A program made the position numbers and the translations under genes. 41,965 nt of DNA from Myxococcales bacterium (GTDB lineage Bacteria > Myxococcota_A > Polyangia > Fen-1088). Positions within the stretch are counted from its first letter, which is position 1; each line of letters starts with the position of its first letter. Under the pieces are notes generated by a model, which was not told the origin of the DNA, ran no database searches, and saw nothing but the letters and a program-made list of their open reading frames with translations. The stretch spans positions 21,806 through 63,770 of the forward strand of contig PMLB01000386.1 in assembly GCA_003158735.1 (NCBI GenBank), written 5' to 3'. Below are positions 15,661-25,600 of the stretch, in pieces.

Positions 15661-17138
15661 CACGGTAGTGGCCTCACGATCCGGGCGGCCTGTTCCAGAA
15701 TGTCGCGCAGGGTTTGCGGCATCCACACCCCCAGAAGCGCCAGCAGGGCCAGCGGGAGCACGACTGCGACTCCGTCGAGAAGCCCCGCTTTTTCGGCCAT
15801 GGCTTCGCGTGGAGGCGTGCCCCACGCCATGGCCATGGCGTGGCCGAAAATGCCGATGAACGCCGTGCCGGCGGCGGCCAGAAAGACCACCAGTACCGCG
15901 ATGGCGCGCGCATCGACTGCGGCTTTCGCAATTTGCAGTTCGCTCATGAATGTACCCGAGGGCACCACACCGATGAGGCCCAGCAGAGCCAGCAAGAGGC
16001 CGGTACCCCACAGCGGCGCGGCCCGCAGAGTGCCGCGTAGCGATTTCATTTCGTGGGTTTCGTAGATTTGGCCCAGCCGGCCCGCACAGAAAAAGCCTGC
16101 GGTCTTACCCAGCGAATGGTTGGCGGCGTGAAACAGGGCCGCAAAGGTGCCCAGCCCGCCCAGGCCCAGCCCGATCGCGATGATTCCCATATGCTCGACG
16201 CTGCAGTAGGCGAGCAAGCGCTTGGCGTCGCGCTGAAAGAGAATGAAAGCGGCCGCGACCACCATGGAGATCGCCCCAAAGAGAGCGAGCAGCCGCAGCG
16301 ACCAGCCGGTCCCGCCCGTGGCGGCTTCCACCACCGGGATGTAGCGCATGATGCAGTAGAGAGCGGTGTTCAGCATCACGCCCGAGAAGATCGCGGACAC
16401 CGGCGCAGGCGCCTGGCTGTGGGCATCGGGCAGCCAGGTGTGCATGGGTGCCAGACCCACCTTGGTGCCGTAGCCGACCAGCAGGAAAATGAAGCCGAGC
16501 TTGAGCGGAGAGGGATCGAGCAGCGGCGCCACCTCGCGCAGCCGCGTCCACAGCATGGCGTCCGATGGAACCGGCAAGGCGCGGGTGGCCGACGCGCCCA
16601 CCAGCAGCGTGCCCATGAAGGCGATGGCGATGCCGACCGAGCAGATCACCAGGTATTTCCAAGTGGCCTCCAACGACTCGCGCGAACGGTGCAGGCCGAT
16701 GAGGAAGGTCGTTACCAGCGTGGTCGACTCGATGCCAACCCACATGAGCCCGAGGTGGTTGGATAGAAACACCAGGGTCATGGCAGCCAGCGAGCCAAAC
16801 CACAGGGCGCCAAAACGGCGTGCCGTGCGACGGTCCATTGCGTGTGAGCTGCAACGAAAATAGCGACCCGCAAACACAGTGCTCAAGGCAAAAACCAGCG
16901 CCAGCAGCAAGAGGTGATAGGCGGAGAGTGCGTCGACAAACAGCCAGCCGCCCACGGCGTGCAAGGGCCCGGAGCCGAACACCACAGCCGCCAGGCCGGC
17001 CATGGCCAGCGCCGTGGCCAGCACGCCGGCCGTGAGCACGGCGAATACCGCGCGCGCTGATCTCAGAAGCAAGCACAGCCCCGCGCCGGCCATTGGCATC
17101 GCCAGCACCACAACCAGAAAATTTGCCGGTTGCTCCAT
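15660..17138 (-). CDS. Proton-pumping membrane subunit, NuoN/NuoM/HyfF-like
   Basis: A 492-residue antiporter-like membrane protein with about 14 hydrophobic segments. Family signatures include YGTKVGLAPMHTWLPDAHSQAPAPVSAIFSG (given here in parts: GTKVGLAPMH, TWLPDAHSQA, PVSAIFSGVML), HLGLMWVGIE with the conserved Glu, and RLLAYCSVEHMGIIAIG. It belongs to the membrane arm that moves ions in complex I and group 4 hydrogenases. The ATG at 17138 begins two bases after the stop of the NuoK-like gene. The gene's TGA overlaps the large subunit start. Order and coupling match hyfF in hyf-type operons. Confidence 0.9.
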   Translation of the reverse strand: MEQPANFLVVVLAMPMAGAGLCLLLRSARAVFAVLTAGVLATALAMAGLAAVVFGSGPLHAVGGWLFVDALSAYHLLLLALVFALSTVFAGRYFRCSSHAMDRRTARRFGALWFGSLAAMTLVFLSNHLGLMWVGIESTTLVTTFLIGLHRSRESLEATWKYLVICSVGIAIAFMGTLLVGASATRALPVPSDAMLWTRLREVAPLLDPSPLKLGFIFLLVGYGTKVGLAPMHTWLPDAHSQAPAPVSAIFSGVMLNTALYCIMRYIPVVEAATGGTGWSLRLLALFGAISMVVAAAFILFQRDAKRLLAYCSVEHMGIIAIGLGLGGLGTFAALFHAANHSLGKTAGFFCAGRLGQIYETHEMKSLRGTLRAAPLWGTGLLLALLGLIGVVPSGTFMSELQIAKAAVDARAIAVLVVFLAAAGTAFIGIFGHAMAMAWGTPPREAMAEKAGLLDGVAVVLPLALLALLGVWMPQTLRDILEQAARIVRPLP

Positions 17139-17140
17139 GG

Positions 17141-17794
17141 TCAGCCCTTGAGCGTGTTGAGCTGATCCACGTCGATGTGATCGAACTCGTGGTTGATTTG
17201 CAGGATCACGATGCCCATCACGAAGACGCCAACCAGCAGGTCGAGAAGTAGCCCCAGCTCGACCACGAAAGGCATCTGCGCGGCCAGGCTCTGGCCGAAA
17301 ACATAGGCGCCGTTTTCGATGAGCAGGTATCCGATCACCTGCGTGATGGCTTTGCGCCGGCTGACCAGCACGAAGAAACCAATCAGGAAGGTGGCGAAGG
17401 CGGTGGGCACGAATAGGTGCGTGCTTCCAGCGGCGGGCAGGGCAAGCACAGTGGCCAGCCAGAACGAGATCCCGATCAGGACACCAGCCAGCAACACCGA
17501 AAGGTGAAGACTGACGAAAGGCTCGACGTCTCGGCGCACCCCCGCATCGCGCAGAGCGCGCATGAGCAAGCGCGGAATGAGAATTGTCTTCAGCGCCAGC
17601 GCGCTGGCCGCCATGATGAGGACGTGGGCTAGATGGGCCGAGGGCGTCTCCAGATAGTGCACCACGGGCAGAAGCGCCAGCGCCGCGCCCTGCAACGCAG
17701 AGGCGCGCACGCAAGCCGCCAGACGGCTGGTGTAGACGACATAGAGATCGAGCGCTAGCACTGCGAGCAAGAGAAAATCCGCGTATCCGGTCAT
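17141..17794 (-). CDS. NuoK/HyfE-like membrane subunit
   Basis: A 217-residue membrane protein with about six to seven helices, corresponding to HyfE, a NuoK-like subunit. Recognisable parts are SALALKTILIPRLLMRAL, RRKAITQVIGYLLIENGAYVF (the conserved Glu-containing helix, given without its last residues) and VELGLLLDLLVGVFVMGIVI. It ends with a polar HEFDHIDVDQLNTLKG tail. It forms part of the ion path between the NuoH-like and antiporter-like subunits. The ATG at 17794 overlaps the stop of the NuoH-like gene (ATGA), and the next gene starts two bases after its stop. A longer frame reaching 18688 is a shadow of the NuoH-like gene. Confidence 0.87.
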   Translation of the reverse strand: MTGYADFLLLAVLALDLYVVYTSRLAACVRASALQGAALALLPVVHYLETPSAHLAHVLIMAASALALKTILIPRLLMRALRDAGVRRDVEPFVSLHLSVLLAGVLIGISFWLATVLALPAAGSTHLFVPTAFATFLIGFFVLVSRRKAITQVIGYLLIENGAYVFGQSLAAQMPFVVELGLLLDLLVGVFVMGIVILQINHEFDHIDVDQLNTLKG

Positions 17795-18711
17795 GGCGTG
17801 CCTCGATACAGCAGCACAGCCAATCCCAAAGCTGCGATGACCGAGGCCCCGACCAAGAACTGCGGCACCCGCAGCAGGCGGATGCGAGCGGTTACCGATT
17901 CGACGATGCCCACTAGCACGGCCACCGCGACGGCTCCGGCCACGAATACGAGGGTACCCAGTGCACCTCCGGCAGGCGGCACGGGAAGAACCATGTGCAC
18001 CAGCAAGCTGGCGAAGAGAAACAGCTTGAGCGCGCTGGCGTAGAGCACGAAGGCCAGGTCGGGGCCGCCGTGATCCAACACCATCACCTCGTGAATCATG
18101 GTCAACTCGAGGTGGGTGGTGGGATCGTCGACGGGAATGCGTGAGTTCTCCGCCAGCAACACAGCGAAGAGAGCAACCGCGGCTGCGGGCAGGGCCGGGT
18201 GCGCGGGCCCCCAGGTTTGCCACGGCAGGGAGGCCCACGCCTCGGCGAAGGAGGCGCTGCCCGCGGGTAGGCAGACAATGGCGAGCGCCAGAAAAAGCGC
18301 GGGTTCCGCCAGGGCCGAGAAGGCGGCCTCGCGGCTGGCTCCCATGCCCTCGAAGCTGGAGCCGGTGTCGAGTGCGGCGGCCATGGTGAAGAAACGGCCG
18401 AGTCCGAGCAGATAGGCGAAGAGAATGACGTCGCCCGAAAATCCCAGGGGCGCGGTCGCGGCGCCCAGTGGGGTGAGAAGCCCTGCCGCCAGTGCGGCGG
18501 CCAAGGTCACGATGGGCCCAGCGCGGAAGAGCCAAGTTGTGGTGCGGCTGTAAACCGCGCCCTTGTGCAGAAGCTTCCACAGATCGAGGTAGGACTGCCA
18601 CAGCGGCGGCCCCTTGCGACCGGCGAACCAGGACTTGGTGCGGGTAATGATGCCGACCAGCAGGGGCGGCAGCGCGAGCAAGATGCATAGGTGAAGGACG
18701 ATGGCGGTCAT
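17791..18711 (-). CDS. NuoH/HyfC-like membrane subunit
   Basis: A 306-residue membrane protein with about eight helices, the quinone-site/proton-input subunit of complex I-like enzymes. Conserved loops include RKGPPLWQSYLDLWKLLHKG near residues 32-51, GMGASREAAFSALAEP near 122 and the acidic loop ENSRIPVDDPTTHLELTMIH near 200. It anchors the soluble arm to the membrane arm. The ATG at 18711 lies one base beyond the preceding stop, and the gene's TGA overlaps the NuoK-like start. Whether this subunit binds a quinone here is unknown; in group 4 hydrogenases it does not. Confidence 0.92.
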   Translation of the reverse strand: MTAIVLHLCILLALPPLLVGIITRTKSWFAGRKGPPLWQSYLDLWKLLHKGAVYSRTTTWLFRAGPIVTLAAALAAGLLTPLGAATAPLGFSGDVILFAYLLGLGRFFTMAAALDTGSSFEGMGASREAAFSALAEPALFLALAIVCLPAGSASFAEAWASLPWQTWGPAHPALPAAAVALFAVLLAENSRIPVDDPTTHLELTMIHEVMVLDHGGPDLAFVLYASALKLFLFASLLVHMVLPVPPAGGALGTLVFVAGAVAVAVLVGIVESVTARIRLLRVPQFLVGASVIAALGLAVLLYRGTP

Positions 18712-18712
18712 G

Positions 18713-20674
18713 TCAGTGCCTCATGGCTCCGGACAATTGCCACAAGACCAGCGCCACCAAAGTGGCCAGGATGTAGACCAGATAGAGCTGCATCCGTCCG
18801 TGCTGAATCACTCTCAGACGGCGGGCTGCGCGCAGAAAATGGCGCCAGGCCGGCACCAGCATGCGCTCACCCGCCATGTCACCCACGTGCTTTTCGAAGT
18901 GAGCCTGGGTGGGAAACATGCCGTCGGGCAGTCCGCCGTCGGTTCGGATGTGCAGCACGCTGGAGAAAGGGGCGAGCACGGGGTCGGCGAACGATGTGGC
19001 CGTGTACTGCATGCGCGCTGTCGCGTGAGGGTAGGCGCAACCCCAGGTCGCGGCTTGGGCAACCGGGCGGGTTTTGAGCAGCCGGGCTCGCAGCAAGGCC
19101 AGGGTGGCGATCAAAGCGACCAGCACTGTGGCCAGCAAGCTGATGTTGAAGAGCGGGCCCAGGTCGGCGGGCAGGGCCTCTCCGCTCAGACACACGGCCG
19201 CGGGCGCCACCAGGGCAAGTGCGCCGGCGGGCCACAGGCCGATGGCCAGGCAAGCCAAGGCTGCGGCGAGCATGGGCGCGCGCATGGCGAGTCCGACTTC
19301 GTGAGCGTGGCGGGCGTGGTCGCTGCGCGGTTCGCCCAGAAACACCACGCCAAAGACCTTGACGAAACAGGCCGCCGCCAAGCCGCCGATGAGAGCTAGG
19401 GCCGGCAAGGCGACCAGCGCCACCACCGCGCCGGTCGCGGGCAGGGTGGCCCCGGCGCGGAATGCGCCTAGGTAGATGAGCCACTCGCTGACAAAGCCGT
19501 TGAGCGGGGGCAGGCCACAGATGGCGACCGAACCCACCAGAAAGGCTGTTGCAGTCTCCGGCATCCGTCGGTAGAGCCCACCCAGCGAGTCGAGATGCCG
19601 CGTGCCCGACCCTTGCAGCACGCTGCCTGCGCCTTGAAACAGCAGCCCCTTGAAGAGACCATGATTGAGGGTGTGCAAGAGCGCGCCCGCATAGCCGAGC
19701 GTGGCCAACGCGGGGTGGCCGTAGCGCTGACCCAGAAGGCCGAGCCCGATGCCGAGCGCGATGATCCCGATGTTTTCCACGCTGTGATAGGCGAGCAGGC
19801 GCTTGAGGTCGTGCTGAGCCAGCGCGTGGATCACGCCCGCCACGCCGGAAATCGCGCCCACCAGCACGAAGACCGCGCCCCACCACGCGGGCGGCGGGCC
19901 GAGAAAAGGCAGCACGCGCAGCAGGCCGTAGATGCCCATCTTGATCATCACGCCCGACATCACCGCCGAGACGTGACTGGGCGCGGCCGGGTGAGCGTCG
20001 GGCAACCAGATATGCACCGGCCAGAAACCGGCCTTGGTGCCGAAGCCGCCCAGGGCGAGCAAGAAGGCAAGGTTGGCCAGACCGGCCGCCGCGATCCCGA
20101 TTCTCTTCATGGCGGCGAAGTCAAACGAGCCGGCCGCGCGTCCCAGCAGGGCGAAGAGAGCGATAAGCAGAATCACGCCCACGTGGGAGGCGATGAGATA
20201 GGTCGTGCCCGCACGCCGGACTTCGTCGCGGTCGTTCTCAAAGGTCACCAGGAAGAACGACGAGAGAGACATGGCCTCCCACGCCAGCAGGAACAAAACC
20301 CCATCCCGCGCGAGCACCACGCCCAGCATAGCCGCCAGCAGCAGGTTGAAGAAGACGACGGCCGGTGCCACCCGCCGCTTTCCCAGGTAGGCGCGCAGAT
20401 ACCCCGCGCCGTAGACCGCAGCCAGGCCCGACACGACGCAGATGCACAGGGCGAAAAAAGCTGACAGCGGATCGATCCCCACGCGCAACTCGCCAAGCGG
20501 CAGTGGAACCCGAGCCCGCCAGACCAGCGTGGCCCCGCTGCGCAGGGCCACGAGTGAAGCCGCCCCGCCCAGCAGCGAGGCCGCCACAGCGCTCGCGGTG
20601 CCTACCGCCAGGGCGGCGCGGTCCCTACGCCCCAAGATCGCGGCGAGTAGGGCGCTTCCAAAGAGAAGCGCCAT
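18713..20674 (-). CDS. Proton-pumping membrane subunit, NuoL/HyfB-like; first gene of Ehr-type operon
   Basis: A protein of about 653 residues with some 16 helices. Motifs of the antiporter-like family include FLLAWEAMSLSSFFLVTFEN, GGFGTKAGFWPVHIWLPDAH, VSAVMSGVMIKMGIYGL and LLAYHSVENIGIIALGIG. The C-terminal part carries extra hydrophobic segments and the cytoplasmic HIRTDGGLP segment, as in HyfB. The start is uncertain. The ATG at 20674 lacks a ribosome-binding site and removes part of a likely first helix. An in-frame ATT at 20701 has AAGGAA at good distance upstream and would add nine residues. A promoter candidate lies at 20730-20757. Confidence 0.88.
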   Translation of the reverse strand: MALLFGSALLAAILGRRDRAALAVGTASAVAASLLGGAASLVALRSGATLVWRARVPLPLGELRVGIDPLSAFFALCICVVSGLAAVYGAGYLRAYLGKRRVAPAVVFFNLLLAAMLGVVLARDGVLFLLAWEAMSLSSFFLVTFENDRDEVRRAGTTYLIASHVGVILLIALFALLGRAAGSFDFAAMKRIGIAAAGLANLAFLLALGGFGTKAGFWPVHIWLPDAHPAAPSHVSAVMSGVMIKMGIYGLLRVLPFLGPPPAWWGAVFVLVGAISGVAGVIHALAQHDLKRLLAYHSVENIGIIALGIGLGLLGQRYGHPALATLGYAGALLHTLNHGLFKGLLFQGAGSVLQGSGTRHLDSLGGLYRRMPETATAFLVGSVAICGLPPLNGFVSEWLIYLGAFRAGATLPATGAVVALVALPALALIGGLAAACFVKVFGVVFLGEPRSDHARHAHEVGLAMRAPMLAAALACLAIGLWPAGALALVAPAAVCLSGEALPADLGPLFNISLLATVLVALIATLALLRARLLKTRPVAQAATWGCAYPHATARMQYTATSFADPVLAPFSSVLHIRTDGGLPDGMFPTQAHFEKHVGDMAGERMLVPAWRHFLRAARRLRVIQHGRMQLYLVYILATLVALVLWQLSGAMRH

Positions 20675-20729
20675 CGAGACGAGTAGAAGTTGCAGAGAAA
20701 TCGACGGTGTTTCCTTGAAAACGAAGGTA

Positions 20730-20757
20730 CTTGTACGCCAAGTTATCGGCCTGTCAA
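20730..20757 (-). promoter_or_regulatory. Candidate promoter of the Ehr-type operon
   Basis: On the minus strand a perfect TTGACA (20757-20752) is followed after 16 bases by TACAAG (20735-20730), four of six matching TATAAT. Transcription would start near 20723, about 50 bases before the ATG and 22 before the ATT candidate start of the first gene. Confidence 0.5.
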
Positions 20758-20818
20758 GGGTGGACTGCGGTACAAGCGACGCTGCGAAACACGCGTTGGT
20801 GGAATATGATGCAAAGTC

Positions 20819-22636
20819 GTGCCTTCCTTGCTTCGCCTCGGGAAGTACCAACTAGACCGCCGGCTCGGGCCCGAAGGAGTGGTCGAGAGTTTCCGCGCCC
20901 ACCCGGCTGATTGTGTTTCACATGCGGCAGGCGACTCCGAGCTGTTCGTGGTCAAGCTGCTGCGTGCGGATCGCGTGCAGCGGCAGGCCTACCCGCGACT
21001 GGCTTCGCGCTTTCTTGCGGCAGGCCGGCGGCTGCTGGCCATTTCACCTGCGCACTCGGGTCGGGTATTCGACGTCGGCGAAGAAGCGGCGGGTGCCTTC
21101 GTCGTCTCGGGCTGGGTGGCCGGCGTGGATCTCGTCGGGCTGGTCCAGGCGGCTCAGCAGCAAACAGCACCCGGCCGCACGGGGGTGGACGCCGCCGTGG
21201 TCGGCGTGGTTGGCGGTCAGATGGCGCGGGTGCTCTCGCTCGCGCACGCGGCCGAGCCGCCGTTTTTTCATCTGGGTCTCTGTCCCGGGAACGTCCTGGT
21301 CACGCCCGCGGGCGAAGTCGTGCTGCGGGATTTCGGCTTGTTTGCATCCGTGCGCGGGCTGGTCGACCACCCTATCGAGAAGTGGTTGTTCGTCGCGCCG
21401 GAACTCGTGGGTGCGGCGATCGGCCCCGACACGCTCAGCGGCTGCGCGGCGGCGGACTTCCATTCTTTGGGCGCTCTCTTGCACTTCCTCCTCGGTGGCA
21501 AGCCTCCTTTCGAGGCGAGGTCGCTGGCCGAGCTTTCCGACCGCATGCGCGAGCCCGTGCACGAACTTGCGGGCGTACCGGCCGCTCTCAGCGCGGCCAT
21601 CCGCGCCCTGACCGCGCTCCATCCCGAGGACCGGCCCCGCGGCGCCAGTCTGTTGAGCGAAGCGCTGGCAGGCCATCCGGCCCCGGCCGAGGCCGAGTCC
21701 CCTGTCACCACTAGGAAGCTCAAGAACGATGGGGCAGGGGACCACGCCGCTGTTTTGGCGCCAGCGGGTCACGTGGCGAAGCGGCCGGGTCGAACGGGCG
21801 TCGCCGCGCGTGGAGCGGCCGCTGGGCACGGCCGCTCGGTGCGTTCGGGCTGGCTGGTCGCACTGGTGGCATTGCTGGGCCTTCTTCTTGTGACGGTGTT
21901 CGGCTTGCTTGCCTTCCGGCTGGCTCGCACCTTCTCTGCCAAGCGCGCCGCTCAGGGTGTCGCCATCGCACAGCGCCGAGCTGGCGAGACTCCGCCCGTC
22001 GAACCCCAACTCAAGTCGCATTCACATCAGCGCTCCCCGGAGTCGTGGCTGCCCGCTGTTCCCACCCCTCTGCCCGACGCGGGCGCGAGACGCGTCGCGG
22101 ACGCCGCTCTGGCGCGGGCATCCGCGAGCGATGACATACCGGTGTTCCCGGCCGGGCGCTTTGTCGTCGAGGAGTCGAACACACCGCAGCCTCAGCGCGT
22201 GCCGAATCACCTGTTCGTCGACACCCAGCCCCACGGCGCGCAGGTCTGGGTTGAGGGCGTTTGGAAAGGTAACACGCCGCTCGACGTGCTGGCCGGCGCA
22301 GGTGGCAAGCGGCTGGTGCTGGTGGCTGCGGGATATCACATGTTCCGCACTAGCATCGATGCGCGCGAGGGAACTCTGATCCGCCTCGCGCTCGATCCGG
22401 TTGCAGGCCCGGTGCGCGGCGACGCTTTTCTCAACGTGGTTTGTCGCACATCGGGAAGGTACCCGGTGTTTATTGACGAGGTCGAGACCGGGCTGCTTTG
22501 CCCCGTCCACCTGGTGCCGGTGGCGGCCGGAACACACCGGGTGGGCGTGTTCGTACCGGCGGAGCGCAAGCTGGAGGCGGTGGAGATCACGGCTCCTGCC
22601 GGCCCCAAGCCCCTCGATGTTCATCTCGCGCCGTGA
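20819..22636 (+). CDS. Serine/threonine kinase-like pseudokinase with membrane helix and PEGA domain
   Basis: A 605-residue protein. Residues about 8-270 have a Hanks-type kinase fold: a degenerate Gly loop (LGPEGVV), the ATP-anchoring Lys in FVVKLLRAD (about residue 46), and DFG at 171. The HRD-x(4)-N catalytic loop reads HLGLCPGN, so the catalytic Asp is Gly153. A low-complexity linker leads to one membrane helix at about 344-366 and an extracytoplasmic part with a PEGA domain at about 464-527 (VDTQPHGAQVWVEGVWKG) and a second beta-rich repeat. It probably senses or scaffolds without normal kinase activity. The GTG at 20819 is the only start that keeps the kinase N terminus; nearby ATGs are out of frame. 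It is divergent from the Ehr-type operon. Confidence 0.84.
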   Translation: MPSLLRLGKYQLDRRLGPEGVVESFRAHPADCVSHAAGDSELFVVKLLRADRVQRQAYPRLASRFLAAGRRLLAISPAHSGRVFDVGEEAAGAFVVSGWVAGVDLVGLVQAAQQQTAPGRTGVDAAVVGVVGGQMARVLSLAHAAEPPFFHLGLCPGNVLVTPAGEVVLRDFGLFASVRGLVDHPIEKWLFVAPELVGAAIGPDTLSGCAAADFHSLGALLHFLLGGKPPFEARSLAELSDRMREPVHELAGVPAALSAAIRALTALHPEDRPRGASLLSEALAGHPAPAEAESPVTTRKLKNDGAGDHAAVLAPAGHVAKRPGRTGVAARGAAAGHGRSVRSGWLVALVALLGLLLVTVFGLLAFRLARTFSAKRAAQGVAIAQRRAGETPPVEPQLKSHSHQRSPESWLPAVPTPLPDAGARRVADAALARASASDDIPVFPAGRFVVEESNTPQPQRVPNHLFVDTQPHGAQVWVEGVWKGNTPLDVLAGAGGKRLVLVAAGYHMFRTSIDAREGTLIRLALDPVAGPVRGDAFLNVVCRTSGRYPVFIDEVETGLLCPVHLVPVAAGTHRVGVFVPAERKLEAVEITAPAGPKPLDVHLAP

Positions 22637-22640
22637 TGGA

Positions 22641-25600
22641 CTACTCCAGGACTTCGGTCCAGTTGAAACGTGAGAACTGACCAGAATAGGGCGATGCCTG
22701 CACCGCACTGCCTGCGCTGATCGCGTCCGGGAGGAAGGGCGTGACGTCGTCGAACGTGGTGGTACCGCCGAACACGTAGACGCGGCCGCCTATGATCACA
22801 GGCGAGGTGGCCGGGTTGGTGCTTGTGACCAGGTAACCCAGCCGCTCGGTGACCGCCCCGGACGTCATTTGGTGGATGGTCAGGTAGGTCTTGCCTACAC
22901 CGCAGACATCCGACGGGGCGGCGTACCACATGGTCACTACCTCGAATCCATTCCCGTCGGCCTTCAGTATGCCCAATGGCGTCGAGGTGGGCCGGGCGGT
23001 GACGGGCATTTGCGTGTCGCAGACCACGCTGCCGTCGGACGCCAGGTGAGTCACGCCGCAAATCTGGTTGGTGCCCGTGGTGAGCACGATTTGGCCACCG
23101 GTGCCCCACGTGGTGTCCTTGACCACGCCCGTGATGTTTCCGTTGCTGTCGGCTTGGGCCAGCTCCTTGGCAAAGATCATCTGCGAAGCCGGCAGGCTGA
23201 CCGTGTCCAGGTCGAGGTTCGAGTTGGTCACCTGGACCAGGTAGATTTCGTGCGCGTGACTGGAGGCCACGCTGTCGCGGTCGAGTTGCACCACCGTGGG
23301 GGAGAAGTGCAGCGGTTGGTTGCAGGTGAAGTTGTAGGCCAAGCTGAGGCCGCCGGCCAGGGTGTAGCGCCAGAGCTGTCCCGCCGTGTCGCCGAAGTAG
23401 GCTGCCACGAGCTTGTCGTTCTGGGCCCTGGCAAAGTCGCGCGCGGTCGCCACGTCGGTCAGCGCCGCGTATTCCTGCGCGCAGGTGGCGCCCGGCGACA
23501 CGCTGTTGGTCGCGATCACGTTCCCGGTGATGGCCGACGCCGTGACCAGGGTGCGCCCCTGGGTTGTGCTTCCATCGGAGACGGCGTAGCCAGAACTGAA
23601 GATGAGACGGTAGTCGTTGAGACTGGTGGTCTTGTTGAGCAGGAACGCAGGCAAAGAAATCGTGTCGCCCAAGACTTGGTTGTAGGTGTCTGCGCTGGCG
23701 CCGACACCGGTGTGCCATTGCACGGTGACGGGAGGGTCGTTGAGTGCGTTGGTGCCGAATGGGTTGGTGACGTCGAGCATGAAGGTCTCGGCTCCACCGT
23801 AGCCCTCTGGCATCAGGAGCAGTGTCTTCCACACCGCCGTGCTGTCGTCGGTACAGCCCGAGACACACAGGCTCTTGACCTTGGGCGAGTCGGCCAATCC
23901 GAAGATGTGATTGTAGGGGTTGAGATCCTGTCCGCCTTGTGCGTACAGCCTGCGCAGGTTGGTGAGAAAGTCGGGTGGGATGAAGGCAAAGGCTTCGCTA
24001 CCAGCGGAATACGTGGTGGTGCCCACCTTGGTGTCTTCCAGGAAGAAGGCGTGCAACATCATGTCCGACGAGCCCACGTAGATGAGATGGGGTCGGTTCA
24101 TGCACTTGAGGAAGAAGTTGTGTCCGCCCGGCAGCGCCACATCGCCCGGGCTGGCCACGTCGATGGGCGTGGAATTCACGATGGCGCCTAGGATCGCAGG
24201 GTTGTTGGAAGCCGGATTTCCCAGGGCCCACTGCGCCACGGCCTGGGCTTCATCCGCGGTGGCGCCCATGCCCAGCGCAGCCAGCGCCGCCGCGTTGGTG
24301 ATGGCCCCGGTCGAAGCGTTGACCTGGATCTTGACCATGTTGGTGCCGTCCCAGGTGTAGACCCTGCGGTTCATCCAGTTTGCGGTATTGGAGAGCTGCG
24401 TGCCCGCGTCCCAGGACAGCACAGGTGTGGTGCCCGCGACGTTGTAGGCGTACAGGTGCCCCTTCCAGGAAGGAAACTCCATGCGCGAATCGAGCGCGTA
24501 CTTGCCCTCGACCACCGTGATGGCTTGCTGAGTGCCCGCCGAGGTGCTGCCAGCTGATGAAGAATAGTTGCCCTTAATCGCGGTGTAGACAGCCAATTGC
24601 AAGGCGTCCTCAAGCTGGTCTTCACTGGTGGCCAAGAAAGCGGTGCCGGAGCCGCCGGCCTTGGCCACGTTGTTGTTGGCCGCCGCGGTCGGGCCAGCGC
24701 TGGCGTCGCCCGAAAATCCCACCACAAAGACCGTCACGCCCAGGTTGTGCTTCAGATCGTAGGCGGCCAGGACCGACTTGCACTTGCATCCGGCGGTGGC
24801 CGGGTTGTCGGCGGAGCAGGGTGTATCGTCGCAGATGTTGTTGCCCTGGCTGTCCACGTCACCTGGGCCGTTGGCCTGGCCGTCGGTGATGAGCAACGCG
24901 AAGTTGCTACGACAGGAAACGGAGTCAGCTGGGATGGTGAGGGACGGGCTGGCGCTGGTGTAGCCGTTCTTGACCGCCTTCATGTAGTCATAGGCGCTGG
25001 TTTGCGGGGTCTTGGCCACGTCGTTCTCCAGCGTGCAACCGGTGGGGGTGCCGTAGTAGGTAATCAGCCCGCCGTCCGCAGCGGGGGCCATTTGAGCGGT
25101 GATGGCCTGGGCTGCAGCCAGTGCGTTTGTCGGGCTATCAGAGGTATCGAGGAAGGGCGTGAGCTGCGTGTCCCAGCGCGCGCCGCAGCTGGAGCTACAA
25201 GCAGAGCCACAATTGGCTACGCTGATAGGAGGAGCGTCCCCGCCGTTGTAATAGTTGGTCAGCGGCGTGTAGTAGGTGTAGTTGCTGCCATTGACGGTGA
25301 TGTCGTGGCCGTCGTAGGTGTCACGCACGAGCAGGGTCGACGACGTGGTCTGGGTGGTTCGGTCGTACTGGTAGTAGCTTCCTTGGTAGGCCCCCCAGCC
25401 CAGGTTGTTGGGCATGTTGCACGAGTCGCCACAGAAGTCGACATCGTAGCGATCCCAGGAAGACCAGCCCTTGCGCACGCGATAGCGACTGTCAGCGGTG
25501 GCCCGCAGGGTCATCTGGTGGCCGGAAATCGTGCAAGTGGCGGAGGGGCCGCCTATGTGCGTCTGGCGATTCCAGGTATAGCAACCCGCTCTGCGCAATT

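Noticed and set aside
15660-18688. Long N-terminal extensions of the NuoN/M- and NuoK-like genes
   Set aside because: The extensions overlap the preceding genes out of frame and are Arg/Pro/Gly-rich; the chosen ATGs give family-like starts with stop/start overlaps or two-base gaps.
13370-20674. Assignment as respiratory complex I (nuo) or as an active NiFe hydrogenase
   Set aside because: Complex I would have NuoE/F/G and separate NuoA/J; a hydrogenase needs two CxxC pairs in the large subunit, which are absent.
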